Below are positions 19,984 through 30,958 of a stretch of DNA of 64,000 bases, one piece after another (position 1 is the first letter of the stretch; every line of letters starts with the position of its first letter). Under the pieces are notes generated by a model. The model made no database searches. It was not told where the DNA came from and saw nothing but the letters and a program-made list of their open reading frames with translations. The DNA is from Onthophagus taurus. Its lineage: Eukaryota > Arthropoda > Insecta > Coleoptera > Scarabaeidae. The stretch spans positions 10,788,001 through 10,852,000 of the forward strand of contig NC_091976.1 in the NCBI RefSeq assembly GCF_036711975.1, in the 5' to 3' direction. The position numbers and the translations under genes were made by a program.

Positions 19984-20579
19984 ATGAACAGTAAATTGTG
20001 GGGACGTACAAAGGGTCCGCTGGGGGTTAAGTGCTGTGAGTAACTCACCCCCACGTGAAACTACATACAACTACACATAATTATTGTAATTAATTTAATT
20101 TAATTTCAATGTAATTCACACGGCTTTAAAACAGGAAGTATGTTATCGTAAAAAAATAGCGTTAATGTTTTTTTTTATTCAGTTTAGTGTTTCGCGTAAA
20201 ATGAGTCGCTTGAATCAACCTTTAACATTGCGCGAATTAGCGGCCTAAAAAAATGACCTTAAAGTTAGATAGTAAGGAGTCGCTTGAAACCGCTTTAACC
20301 CTGGAACTGCACACTTATTTTTAATTTCATGTACTTCATACGTGGGGTCTTAGATACCCACGACTTTATTGCTTTATAACATAGTTGCTACAAATATTTT
20401 TCTGATTTTGTTGCTTCTGTTACGTATAAATATCACCAAGTAAAGGTTTTGTTGAAAAAGAAGATCACATTTAAATCAAAAACTTTATTTAATTCAGGCT
20501 ACTACAGGCTACTGTTCCATAGAGTTAGTTTGTGTTAGTTTATGTAACAAACTAAATTATATGGCCATGTGCTATACAG
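19984..20579. other. AT-rich stretch, nothing recognised
   Basis: The sequence is AT-rich with no supported gene or repeat; the only long frame on the minus strand is the antisense of the LINE fragment. Confidence 0.5.
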
Positions 20580-21143
20580 TTTTGCTTAGCCAGATATCTA
20601 AACGTCGCCCTGGTAAGGTTGGCATAGCTTTGCCCTGTTCACAAACAGTAAGGTTTGCGACATGAGAGGCAGACAAAATTTGTTTTGCTGTCCTTCTCAC
20701 TGTCGCAAAATCTTCATCTCACTCTTTTTGCCAATGTGACTGGAATATTTTGTGCACATCAAGATCGTGAACGCCTAATATTTCTACAATCTTCATCCGC
20801 AGTGGTCTACGCAACGTGGCGACTTCTAATCTTCCCCTTAAACGCTGTTCTATCATCGTCATCCCAAGAGTCTTTAGAAAAGCACGACGATTGTTGTTTT
20901 TATCTTTTTCCACTGTGGGTTAGCCAGAGATAATAGAACCATGGCGTTTATTCCGCTTGCATCCAACATGTTAAACCACATTCTTAGGGGCCAGCGTCTC
21001 GTTTTACGTGGAGTTGTGTAGGAATAATATAGCTGTTCAAAACTATCCACCCTTTGTTTCATTGTATGTATGAATGATAATTGGTTTATGTGTATATTGG
21101 TTGATAGTATTGCCATGATGAATTGTGGAAAGAAGGATGACAT
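20580..21143 (-). pseudogene. piggyBac-like transposase, C-terminal fragment
   Basis: On the minus strand, 20874-21143 reads MKQRVDSFEQLYYSYTTPRKT followed by RRWPLRMWFNMLDASGINA, the well-known C-terminal part of the piggyBac DDE domain. The next piece (20719-20913) gives RRAFLKTLG...LRGRL in a shifted frame, and further down CEQG/GKAMPTLP-like tail residues follow. The catalytic aspartates lie upstream and are not found. It is an old, frameshifted fragment without visible inverted repeats. Confidence 0.7.
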
Positions 21144-21180
21144 TTTTGTTCCTTTTTGGAGTACACGTCCTTCTGTCTTA

Positions 21181-21756
21181 GAAATTCAACTGGTATTTCC
21201 CTCTTATCTTTTATATCAGTTGGTAATTTTTTTCAATTGTCTATAGCAGCGGAGCCCTATAACTTGCGGAGCCCTTTTTAGAATCAATTTCTGTGGCGAA
21301 GCCCCTTATACCTACCTTATGTACCAAAAATCAGTTAGACTTTGGTCTTGAAATGAAGTTTTTAATTCGCCGTGAGATTTCAAATCTATGAGGACTTCGT
21401 ATTCTGCTGAGTTTAAGCTGGGTGGTTTTTGGTTCACACTGAACACATTCTGTACCCACATAAAGTCATCAAGCACCTTCTCTTGAGCTGTCGGAAAATA
21501 ATATTCAAACGAGTCTTTTAAAGATGCAACTGAATATTTTTCAGTATTTTTTCTTGAAACTTGATATTATTTTCATTCAGAAAGTTTTTTGTAAGAGGGA
21601 AGCAATCGATATCTTTCTTTTCCACGCACTTCAACCCATACATAAGTTTCCTCTTAAAAGCAATCACTTCGTTCAATTTGCTGAATGTCAGCCAAATACG
21701 CCAGTTTGCATACCCAATCTTTATTATTTAAAACCGTGGTCAATGAAGCGTTAAGG
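21181..21756. other. Unassigned degenerate sequence
   Basis: It contains two near repeats (GCGGAGCCC at 21249 and 21268, GGCGAAGCCCC at 21293) that look like a remnant of a transposon end, but I could not pair it with another end or with a protein. Confidence 0.4.
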
Positions 21757-22112
21757 CTCATTCATAGTGGGAGCGCCGAGAGTCGCGTCGCGCCCGCATG
21801 CAGTTTTCAGAGTGACGGCGTATTTGAAGTGTTTTGCTTTTAATATTTTATTTTTTAGTTTCTAAAATGGCTCCCATAAGAGCACTTCATTTATATCTCT
21901 TGCTTGAAACACTATATTATTTAAAAAGAATAAGAAGAAAGCGAATTGGGATTCACCCTATTAATCTAGAGAGACAGTATATTTGGGGAATACCATCATT
22001 TATATCCTGAGTTAAGACAGTATCCAGACCAATTTCTGAATTACCTAAGAATGTCTATTTATACTTTTCATTATTTGTTGGAAAAAGTCCAAACGGTAAC
22101 CGTTGGACTTTA
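21757..22112 (+). pseudogene. Harbinger N-terminal transposase remnant
   Basis: The translated stretch around 21920-22095 gives IGIHPINLERQYIWG, then after a one-base slip EYHHLYPELRQYPDQF and LNYLRMSIYTFHYLLEKV. This is the conserved front part of Harbinger transposases (HPLN...GEFHHL...FRTYFRMS...FDELL). It is preceded by GGCTCATTCATAGTGGGAGCGC, which looks like a Harbinger terminal repeat. No DDE core follows. Confidence 0.65.
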
Positions 22113-23147
22113 CGTTGGAAAAGAATGCATCAAATTTTGTGAAAAATAGATAAATTTGACCAACGGAACGACTCATTATAACTAAACGAACGTTAATAAC
22201 TTAATTTAACTCTTACTATACGATAAGAACATACACTTACTTAACAAAGTAACAAAAAAAAACATTATACAAAAAATAATGATTTTTAAAAACCATCTTT
22301 TAGTATTGTTGATACTGATATTGATTTTCGGCATAATTAGTGTTATTCGAAAATGTAGAAAATGTATGTATGTATGTGCCCCTGCTCTTGTAATGTTTTC
22401 CATAGATGACAATTTGTTTAAAATCACTTGCTGTATATCATTTCGAACATGCTTTCTGAATAGGATTTTTTATTCTCTCCATGTAGGGTATCAAACTTTT
22501 AAAAAAATTTAAATCTTCGTTTTCTGGTTTTTCTACGTCTTTCGTCAAATTTTGTGAGCCCTAATTTTTTGTTTTCTAATTTTAAAAATTTGTCATCTCT
22601 AATATCGCACAACCTTTTAAATTTGGTTGGTAGTAAAAGTAACTAGATCTGGTGATCTTTTATAAAAAGTAACCAGAAAAATTAAAAAAAAAAAATGTAT
22701 AAAGTATAAAATATTAATTTATTCTAACTTAAAAATCTTTTTCTTTTAACTAATAATGTAATACTAATAATGTAACTATACTAATAAATCTGTACTTTAG
22801 AGCTAAAGGGACTTAAGTCCAAAATGACATAATTGTGAAATAACGAAAAATATACTATTTTTAATTTGAAATAATAATTTTCATATTCTCAGCTCATAAA
22901 CAATTTACCTCATAATCGCGAAGATATTGTTATTTTATACTAATAGTCTGTCTTTGTTCATTAACAAAACATTTTTATGAAATTTTTTTATTTTTACGAA
23001 TTTATTGGACTTACTACATTTTGGCTTCAAAAAATTATTTCTGAATGTCTGTATGGACTTACAACAAAACAATAATTTGGGACAATAATAACATGTATGA
23101 ACTTATTACAACAAAGAATAAATTTTAAAATATATTAACTCATAAAC
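22113..23147. other. AT-rich stretch with possible Sola-like subterminal motifs
   Basis: No gene is supported. GGGACTTAAGTCC near 22808 and GGACTTACTAC near 23008 resemble the CTTAGGCCC motifs of the element at 14123-15824 and probably belong to the non-coding end of the transposon whose gene follows. Its exact left end was not found. Confidence 0.4.
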
Positions 23148-25024
23148 TTATTCATCATCAGGGAAATCTGATGCTTCTTCAGTATGGGGTAAGTTTCTGA
23201 AATAATCCTGATATTCTTCAAGGACCCACTTAAGGAGAGTTACAAGATTGTCGTACTTTGCTTTACTTATAGATTTTCTAAAAAATCTTAATTGTGTCAA
23301 ACTTTTTGGTATATTTGACGGTTTTCGAATATTTCTATACAAATTAATGGAGCAAAAATTGTCATTAAATGACGTTTTATAAAAAAGAGTTCCATATACC
23401 TCTCGCCGAAGCTGATGCCAAACAATGTTGGACAGTTTAAACTCTTGGCCATTATTGCTTTTCTTTCTAGATATAAATGGCGCTGTTGATAAGGAGTACA
23501 ATGTACTAAAATTTTTAAAATCGATTACTAATCTAGGGCCATGGAGTACACATTAAATGGAGGCTTTTTACAATTGCGAATAAAATTTAGCCAATCGTTA
23601 CAAGTAAAACTTGTACATGGTTTTGCTTTCTTCTTTGCACGTTCAATGATGCTGTGCTGGCAGTCTACTTCCATATGAGTATGACCCCGTAATAAGAATT
23701 TATGATTTATAACTTTAAGACTGGGAAATGCTTGCATTGCGTATAAATACATTACGATCATCATCATATTTCGGTTTTGTCCTGCACAGTTGTCAGTCCA
23801 AATTGTTAACACCTCAGTGTTTTGATGTTTTGGAATCTCTATAGATAGCCATTTAAAAAAACAAGAAGCCATTTCGTTACCACCCCTTCCAGCTTTGACT
23901 TCATCCCACATCATGCACCACGTATTTTTGTTACAAGGATCATGAATTGTGTAATTTAGGGACCACAGTTTTCGAAGATAAAAGCTTTCCGAATTTGTCA
24001 AAAAAGGAGTAGGAAGACATTTTTGAAGATCAGGCATTACTACAAGTTGACGTTCATTACTTTCCAAAGCATATTTCTTATCGTCATTCTTCATCTTATA
24101 TCTACCATTTGCGTCATCTAAGTGTAAGTCTTGCTCTTTAGTAATGGCTTGTTTCTGCGCTAAGGTCAGTTTTTAGTTTTATATTAAAATAATCACACAA
24201 ATCGCAAGTGTCGTTGTCTGGCAAATGAAAGGACAAATTAAACTGTTCATTAAAGATTTTTCTAAATACCCATTCTTTAGCTGGTTCTTCACCTTCCTTT
24301 GTTAATTCTTCACAATATAATGTATACATTTTTGAAATATTTAGTTCCTGTCCAAGATACTTTTTAGTAGACCTTTCTCGGGAATAATGGCTTTCATAAG
24401 TAGGATAAGTCTCAATGTGTTTAACAATTCTTTCGACAATGTCATTAGAAATTTTATTAATAGGGACTTTTATTCCTCTTTGATCCGGTACTGACATATT
24501 ACGGGTAGATTTCTTTCGTAGAGCGTTATAAACAAATTTCTCGCTGACTGATAATGTGTTCATAAAAAACTTTTCTTGAATATTAAAAGAATAAAAATGT
24601 TGGTGTGTACGGCTTTTTTGGGACACAGCGTCTCGTGGTCTGCGTCGTTTAACTTCTTCACTAGAAACACAAGAAATGATGAACTGTCCTTGCACACCCA
24701 AGAAAGGATTTTTTTCCAAAAATCAGTATGAATTTGTTGACGTTGATTTTCAGGTATTAACGAACTGCACTTGTATGTGTAGGTCAAGCGACATGGCTTT
24801 TTTAATTTTTTATTTGGTACAAGTTTGTTTTTGCTAGATAAATATAATTCACCTTGTTGCCTTCTACATTTTCGCACATTTTTCTTCCAATCCTTTTCAC
24901 GTCTGATACGTTTTCTAGTTTTCGGTTTAGCAATTGCATTATTTTCTGTATCTGATTGTGTTTCAGATGAAGAATTTGAAGAATATGGCACTAATTTAAT
25001 AAATGTTTCTTCATTAGTTTCCAT
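23148..25024 (-). pseudogene. Sola-like transposase with GQNRN core, frameshifted
   Basis: The gene reads leftward in overlapping frames: 24560-25024 (METNEETFIKL..., basic N-terminus), 24138-24719 (HYSRERSTKKYLGQELNISKMY, FNLSFHLPDNDTCDLCD), 23528-24094 (LPTPFLTNSESFYLRKLW, WDEVKAGRGGNE, then LTIWTDNCAGQNRN, a catalytic Asp motif, and HTHMEVDCQHS) and 23148-23501 (acidic end). I recognise the protein type from many insect genomes; placement in Sola is tentative. Frame changes near 24570, 24140 and 23520 may be partly introns, but at least the first overlap looks like a frameshift. It ends about 90 bp before Polinton C. Confidence 0.7.
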
Positions 25025-25113
25025 GATTACAAACTAAGATTAGCAATAGAACGATTCAACTATAGAAACAAAATTTTGACTTAACATAATGTCAACTTTT
25101 CATTTATTTTATA

Positions 25114-25376
25114 AGTAGATAATAAATGCCGGTTCTGGAGCGGAAGTCAATCCCCCATCCCCCTAATCCCCCATGACATCACTTCCGATGTCATCCCACT
25201 TCCGGTATCTTGTCACTTCCGGTGTCATCTTCAACCCCATGTTAGTGCCCTAATGGTCCCTTTAACCCCTTCATCCCCTATTAATGTCCTATTGACCCCC
25301 TTCAACCCCCATCCCCCCTTCAACCCCATGTTAGTGCCCTAATGGGCCCCTTCATCCCCCTATTAGTGCCCTATTG
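25114..25376 (+). repeat. Left TIR fragment of Polinton C
   Basis: It carries the outer end, a CRE-like ATGACATCAC, three CACTTCCG motifs (ETS type; one altered to TTCCGATG), and the CCTTCAACCCC/TTAGTGCCCTA array. It stops abruptly and joins coding sequence, so the inner TIR with the tRNA-like segment is deleted. Confidence 0.85.
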
Positions 25377-25848
25377 TACCGTTCACGACATCGGTCGCTA
25401 AATTGTAATAGAAACCGCCTTGGTTACGTTCATGAAGAGGGGCCCGTGCTGCCCCATGATATCGTCTGCTGACGGGTGTGGACACTTCCGGAACAGTATG
25501 GGCCACCACCAAATTTTCAGCGACGTCCGCTACCGGAGAAGGAATCGTATAAATTTTCTGATCGAATCGGATTAAATTCACAGGATTCTGTTTCCCGAAA
25601 TCCCTCTTTTCGAGATATACTAAAGACATCCTATCGAGGGACCGTAACTCTTCATCAGTTATAGCTTCGGCAATTCTCAACGGTAAATATACCGCAAAAC
25701 CATCTTCCAACTCAACAATAACGGAGGGCCATTTGTTCGATGCGATTCTTTTAGCTCTCACAATCGGGTAAGGATGATCGATTTGTAGCGAAGAAAGCAA
25801 ACGTTTCAATGGGAAAACGTATGAACCCAAAAGATTTAGACGAGACAT
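25363..25848 (-). CDS. OB-like small protein of copy C (MSRLNL paralogue)
   Basis: Near-identical to 30959-31438, starting MSRLNLLGSYVFPLKRLL. The core pattern HPYPIVRAKRI...PSVIVELEDGFAVYLPLR...ITDEEL recurs in insect Polinton-associated proteins and in D (60359-60929). Alternating short beta-type segments suggest an OB-like fold, possibly ssDNA binding; this is my inference. In C the gene's own stop is lost: the frame runs nine or so bases into the TIR array before ending, because of the deletion that joined the two. Confidence 0.65.
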   Translation of the reverse strand: MSRLNLLGSYVFPLKRLLSSLQIDHPYPIVRAKRIASNKWPSVIVELEDGFAVYLPLRIAEAITDEELRSLDRMSLVYLEKRDFGKQNPVNLIRFDQKIYTIPSPVADVAENLVVAHTVPEVSTPVSRRYHGAARAPLHERNQGGFYYNLATDVVNGTIGH

Positions 25849-26252
25849 CTTATCAGTATGAATGGCTACCTCGGACTACATTGAAATTACAGTATTGGTA
25901 GTAATTACCCTAAGCCAAACAGATGCGCGCGCATCAGTGAATCCACCAATTAGAAAATCTAAATTCTAAAAACCGCAAAATACCCTTGAAGTAAGGGAGT
26001 AGCTCCCTCATTATTGCATCATCCCTATCGCTGTCGTAAATCGAATTAGATTGATGTAAATTAAAAAGATGTAATTTAAAATAAATAAAATAATTTAACG
26101 TAATTATCACTAGAATAAAAATCTCGCAACCGTTAAATGGTGTTAATGTGGTTAGATAAAGATTACGAATTCTCGACTTTTCGCTTAAATACAATAGTTT
26201 TAAATTAAGGAGTTTAGTATCATTTAACTTGTTTTACGTTAACATATATACA

Positions 26253-26267
26253 ATGGCTTTGATCAAC
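26253..26267 (+). pseudogene. First five codons of copy C zinc-ribbon gene
   Basis: ATGGCTTTGATCAAC is the start of the gene that continues at 48313. Copy B inserted right behind it, duplicating ATCAAC. The unbroken counterpart within B starts at 31680 with the same bases. The gene is thus cut in exon 1 after codon 5. Confidence 0.93.
26262..26267 (+). other. Target site duplication (ATCAAC), left, of Polinton B
   Basis: The identical six bases occur at 48307-48312. A 6-bp duplication is the size known for Polintons. The undisturbed target is visible in the paralogue at 31688-31693. Confidence 0.95.
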
Positions 26268-27014
26268 AGTAGATAATAAATGCCGGTTCTGGAGCGGAAG
26301 TCAATCCCCATCCCCCTAATCCCCCATGACGTCACTTCCGGTGTCATCCCACTTCCGGTGTCATCCCACTTCCGGTATCTTGTCACTTCCGGTGTCATCT
26401 TCAACCCCATGTTAGTGCCCTTTTGGCCCTTCAACCCCCATCCCCCTTCAACCCCATGTGAGTGCCCTAATGGACCCTTCAACCCCATGTTAGTGCCCTA
26501 TTGGCCCTTCAACCCCCATCCCCCCTTCAACCCCATGTTAGTGCCCTATTGGCTCCCTTCAACCCCATGTTAGTGCCCTATTGGCCTCCTTCAACCCCAT
26601 CAACCCCTATTAGTGCCATATTGGCTCCCTTCAACCCCATCACCCCCTTCAACCCCATGCTAGCGCCCTAATGGCTTCCTACTACCCCGCTTCAACCCCA
26701 AGCCTCCCCCTACGATAGAGGATAACGCTCTAGCGCCCTAACGGTCGGTAAATTTTTTTTTTTTTTTTTTTTTTTTTTTGCCAACGGTCAGGATCGAACC
26801 CGGGCTGTCTGGTTGAGAGTAAGGTAGAGGCTACATTGGCGCCTGTTCAGGTCAGATCAGACCATACCAGACCAGACCAGACCAGACAAGATCAGATTAA
26901 ACCAGACACGTCCGATGTAGTGGCTTCATTTGTACGGTTTTGTACGGTGGATAATACCCGACGAGTAAACACGGGGTTATTATTATTTGGTAAAGTGCAG
27001 AGAAGAGGTTCATA

Positions 27015-29424
27015 ATGAATTCCTCAGATTCCGATGAATGGGATGAATGGCTAATGGAAAATATTACTAATAAATACAAAAAATCGAAGCGCCGTTATTG
27101 GATGCGCACATTATACCAATCACGCGAAGAAGGGGAGTATAGAAAAACTTCTCTAAAGCTTCGAAATTACCCCGAGAAGTTTAGAGAGTATTATCGAATG
27201 GATATAGCTACTTATGATTATATTTTAAGAGCTATTTCTGAAGATATAAAACGATATTCAAATTTCAGACGGTGCATTGAACCTGGGGAAAAACTTACAA
27301 TATGTTTAAGCTAAGATAAATGTGTATATTTTTCTTGGACCTTATTTTCATTGTATGGATGTACCTTTTCTGAGGGTTTCGGGTTCTTTGTATGACTTAT
27401 TTAAAAAAAAAACAACATAAACTTTTTTTCTTAACGTTTCAATTCTTGACAAGGAGATTCTTCAGAGTAATTTATTAAGTATTTATTAAGAATTTATTAC
27501 ATAGTTAAGTTAAGTTATTACATAATTAATACAGTGCATAGTTACGAAATATTTATTTTATTAAAGTAACTTACATAACATAATGTAGGCATCTACAATC
27601 TTTAGGAACCTAGGAGCTCTAAGTTGGCAATGTAATTCTGTAAGTCAGACGATGTTTGTGAGTGTGGTTGATTTGGTTCTTCAGGTTCATCATTTATTGT
27701 TATAGAAGAACTTTGTGTTTCTTCGTGAGTTGGTGTTAAAATGTAATGAATTCGGCTGGAACATCTACTGCTTGCTGGAGTTGATGTTGACAGTAGGTTG
27801 CTATCGTTTTGGTAGGTTCCTTGGTTAATATTCTGAAGTTCTCGTGAGATAATATTAATAAACTCCATTCTCACTTTCATTTTTTGGACATCTGTAAATT
27901 TGCGAATGTGAGGAAGTATGCTTTTAAAAAAATGCATATCGTCATCGTCTTCTTGGTTTTGTGGACAAGCTCGTGCCCGAAGTTTTTGCTCAAACAATTT
28001 TACCTTTTTTTTTTCAATATTGATTACCTCATCTTGGAAACTGTTTCGTTTTCGTTTAGGTTTCTCAGATACTTTATCTATTATTTCCGAATCTGTTTCA
28101 ACAACATCCTGTGAGGTAACATTTTCCGCATTTATTGCGGAAACTTCGCTATTTGGGGAGTTTCTTGATGATGCGTCTAGTAAATCACGTGAAGAAGAGG
28201 CAGATGGGATATTTGTTGCAGTTTTTCTGGGTAATAAAACATCTTTCAGGAACAGCATATATTTGAAGTAGGGCCATTTACAATCAGCCTCAATGTATTC
28301 ATCATCTGCTTCTTGACCTGACTGAGTTGCGTTGACTTTTTTAAATTCTCTTCTAAACGTGTCGCGTAGAAGTTCCCACTGTTTTTTTGCTTGCTCGACT
28401 AAAAAATAACAAAGCTCATAAGGTACTTGCATATAAAGTTTATGCTAATAAATATTCAAATGGACACTGTTATTGCAATTATATTTTATTTTTCAGATAT
28501 TTTGCGACTGGCTTGTCATTTCGTTCGCTAGCATTCTCTTTCCGTGTTGATCATTATACAATTGGAAAACTTGTTGAAGAGCTATGTGATGCGCTTTGGA
28601 ATAAATTAAGTGCTACACACTTGGCAGTTCCTAATCAAGACGGATTTCGAAAAATCTCATCAAAATTCAACGCAAGATGGAATTTTCCAAATTGTGTAGG
28701 TTGCATCGATGGAAAACATATAGAAATAAAATGTCCACCAAAGTCAGGAACTATGTATTACAATTACAAACATTTTTATTCGATTGTTTTGCAAAGAGTA
28801 GCGGATGCAGATTGTCGATTTATTTTTATTGACGTGGGCTCTTATGGAAGACAAAGTGACGGAGGAACTTTTGCCATTTCTAACTTGTACGATTTTCTGG
28901 AAAATTACAATAATACTTTACCTCCACCTGCACCCATTCACGGAATACCCGATGATATGCCGTTTGTTTTGTTGGGTGACGATGCCTACCCGTTAAAAAC
29001 ATACTTAATGAAACCTTATTCAAAAAGGCAACTTACAAATCAGGAACGAATATTTAACTACAGGCTGTCCCGTGCAAGGAGATGTATCGAATGCACTTTT
29101 GGTATTTTATGTGCTAAGTGGCGCTTGTTAAATAAGGCCATTGAAACGGATGTAGAAAAGGCTATTAAAATTGTTAAAACAATTTGCTTATTGCACAATA
29201 TGGTTATGGATTTTGAAGGCTCTCCTAATATTGCAATAGCGAGACAAGCGCTTGAAATTTACAGAAATCGAAATCAAAATAATGTCATCAATAACGCTAG
29301 AAGAATTGGCAGAACATTTAATAATAATTCAAATGACGCAAAACAAATACGAGAAGACTTGAACCGATATTTTAATGCACCTATCGGATCCGTTTCCTTT
29401 CAAACAAACTGTTTAAATATCTAG
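27015..29424 (+). CDS. Harbinger transposase, two exons, donor site damaged
   Basis: Exon 1 (27015-27310) reads MNSSDSDEWDEW...FREYYRMDIATYDYIL...GEKLTIC. Exon 2 (28497-29424) begins at a TTTTCAG acceptor with YFATGLSFRS and has the DDE_Tnp_4 motifs VGCIDGKHIEI (Asp), LLGDDAYPL (Asp) and RRCIECTFGILCAKWR (Glu). The two exons join in frame (phase 2) to about 407 residues. At the donor, the base expected to be G is C (AG/CTAAGA instead of AG/GTAAGA), so splicing is probably lost and this copy may be inactive. The intron contains the large exon of the MADF gene on the other strand. Confidence 0.85.
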
Positions 29425-29753
29425 TTTTGGTTCATTGTAAAATTCTAATGAAATATAGCTACCTAATAAATTACACTTTACATACCTGAAACGCCCATTT
29501 TGTCTCCAATGTCTTTCCATAATAGACTTTTTATATCCCTGTTGTGGTATCTTTTATCCCGTTGATCCCAAAGAGGTGGATTTTCTCTGATGATGTCGAT
29601 TAAAAGTGATTTGTCCATTGTCTCACAAATCAATTTACGGCCGTAGTCTGAGACAATGTCAAACACGTTTGATTCGTACCGACCGCCGGAACGTACACGT
29701 ACGTGTCTGGTGAAAACGTGTCTGACGCGGTCTGAACGGACAACTGTAGCCAC
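27602..29753 (-). CDS. Harbinger MADF-domain partner protein, two exons
   Basis: Exon 1 (29486-29753) starts MATVVRSDRVRHVF and holds the first half of a MADF domain (DKSLLIDIIRENPPLWDQRD...LLWKDIGDKMGVS). It ends at a GTATGT donor. Exon 2 (27602-28398) starts after TTTTTTAG and completes the domain (EQAKKQWELLRDTFRREFKK...WPYFKYMLFL). A Ser-rich linker and a BESS-like end (FFKSILPHIRKFTDVQKMKVR) follow. Phase 1 on both sides gives 354 residues with no break. MADF/Myb proteins carry the DNA-binding role in Harbinger elements. Its 1.1-kb intron holds the transposase's main exon. Confidence 0.88.
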
Positions 29754-30293
29754 TTATCTGGTCTGATCTGGTCTGATCTGGTCTGAACCGGCGCCAGTGT
29801 AGCCGTAGCCTAAGCGTCTTGCCCGCTAGGCTACCGAAGGAAATGAGTTAAAAGTGTTTAAATAACGTTCAAGTAGAGATGACGACGGCGCTCATACGTT
29901 TATCAGCGGAAGCTAATCCCCCGCGGAGCGATGACGACAACGACGACGGCGACGACGACGATGACGTCGACGATCGTATGCTTATCAGCGGAAGCTAATC
30001 CCCCGCGGAGCGATGACTGAATTGAAATAATACTCACCTTAAAATAGGTTATTTATTATTATTATTGATTGATTGATTGACTGATTGATGGTAGGAGGAG
30101 GAGGAGGAGGAAGAGAAAATCACAAAAAATTAAAGTTAATACATATATTAAAAATTTAAATTTAAATTAAACATGCCCAAAATGATAAACATATGCAGAC
30201 AGCGCTTGTGATAACATCGATCAAAGTGCAGAGAATTTCGGCGACAAAAGATAGTAAACTATTTAAACATTTACCCATTGTGTAGCAGTTTAA

Positions 30294-30611
30294 TTACAAA
30301 AGTTTAAATTTCAATCGTTCGGTAGCGGGTGTATATCCTTCATAGATTAATCCAAGCCTAATCGAATCGAGTTGCTCTTGTCCGTGGATGATATCTTTCC
30401 AAATGTTCTCAGCGTAAAGGGGTGGTATATATACCCTAACGTGCTCCAATTCTGCCAGAAGGTCTTGATACGATTCCGGATCTTGCGTGAAACGTATCAC
30501 CCGATACACCCTATTCTTCTCTAACGACGAAATGGGAACTTTTGGTTTGTTCGCGTTTATACCTAAGGCATTTAAACCTTGTATCGCAACAATCAAATCG
30601 CGTTGGGACAT
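30294..30611 (-). CDS. OB-like small Polinton protein (MSQRDL paralogue)
   Basis: This 105-residue protein starts MSQRDLIVAIQGLNALG. Its layout parallels the 159-residue neighbour at 30959: a NRVYRVIRF strand, an acidic loop, LAELEHVRVYIPPLY, then a DSIRLGLIYEG strand and a short basic end. Both lie just inside a copy of the inner TIR and read toward it, which points to an ancestral duplication of the TIR border with its gene. I suspect a nucleic-acid-binding OB-type fold; no function is established. Confidence 0.65.
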   Translation of the reverse strand: MSQRDLIVAIQGLNALGINANKPKVPISSLEKNRVYRVIRFTQDPESYQDLLAELEHVRVYIPPLYAENIWKDIIHGQEQLDSIRLGLIYEGYTPATERLKFKLL

Positions 30612-30744
30612 ATCGTAACGCTAAACGTCGACTGAAATATAAAACGGTGGCGATATATAATATATATTTGGGAGGAGAGAAAAATTACATAAGCGCCATC
30701 TGTATTACAATAGGTCGCACATAAATTTCAGATAACGCTCAATG

Positions 30745-30950
30745 GGAGACGGCGTCAACGATCGTATGCTTATCAGCGGAAGTTAATCCCCCGCGGAGCG
30801 ATGACTTAAAATATATTCTTTATTAGTATTATTGATTGATTGATTGATTGATTGACTGATTGATGGTAGGAGGAGGAGGAAGAGAAAATCACAAAAAATT
30901 AAAGTTAATACATATATTAAAAATTTAAATTTCAATTAAACATAATTAAC
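30745..30950 (+). repeat. Second copy of the inner TIR block
   Basis: The stretch from ACGATCGTATGCTTATCAGC to AATTTCAATTAAACAT repeats 29968-30174 in the same orientation, with a shorter (GGA)n run and a few differences. It precedes the gene at 30959 as the true inner TIR precedes the gene at 30294. Confidence 0.88.
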
Positions 30951-30958
30951 GGATAAGA

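Larger units (their letters stand above)
25114..26267 (+). mobile_element. Polinton copy C, left part (split by copy B)
   Basis: The sequence AGTAGATAATAAATGCCGGT at 25114 is the outer TIR end of this family. About 260 bp of TIR follow, then C jumps directly to the OB-like gene, lacking the inner TIR and first paralogue present in B. From about 25990 it follows B's 31455-31694 closely up to the first codons of the zinc-ribbon gene, where copy B is inserted at 26268. The other half of C resumes at 48307. The six bases before the TIR are TTTATA. Confidence 0.9.
26823..29810 (+). mobile_element. PIF/Harbinger transposon 2, TSD TAA
   Basis: The left end GGTAGAGGCTACATTGGCGC and right end inverse of GGCTACGGCTACACTGGCGC are flanked by TAA at 26820-26822 and 29811-29813. 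Next to both ends are GGTCTGATCT/AGACCAGACC tandem motifs. It carries a transposase on plus (27015-29424) and a MADF protein on minus (27602-29753), whose exons interleave. It is inserted in the left TIR of Polinton B, so it is younger than that insertion or than the TIR duplication event. Confidence 0.93.
26268..30174 (+). repeat. Left TIR of Polinton B (interrupted by Harbinger 2)
   Basis: Removing the Harbinger and one TAA leaves about 916 bp that are the inverse of 47390-48306. From the outside in: outer end, four ETS-type motifs with a CRE, the CCTTCAACCCC array, an oligo-T run, the tRNA-like segment split by the Harbinger at its anticodon arm, two GCGGAAGCTAATCCCCCGC blocks, then (TGAT)n and (GGA)n simple repeats. 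The inner border is ...TTTAAATTAAACAT at 30174. Confidence 0.93.

Noticed and set aside
22206..22512. Hydrophobic frames on both strands
   Set aside because: AT-rich sequence with no homologue; composition explains them.
29478..29753. Independent 91-residue gene
   Set aside because: It is exon 1 of the MADF gene; the donor and phase join it to 28398.
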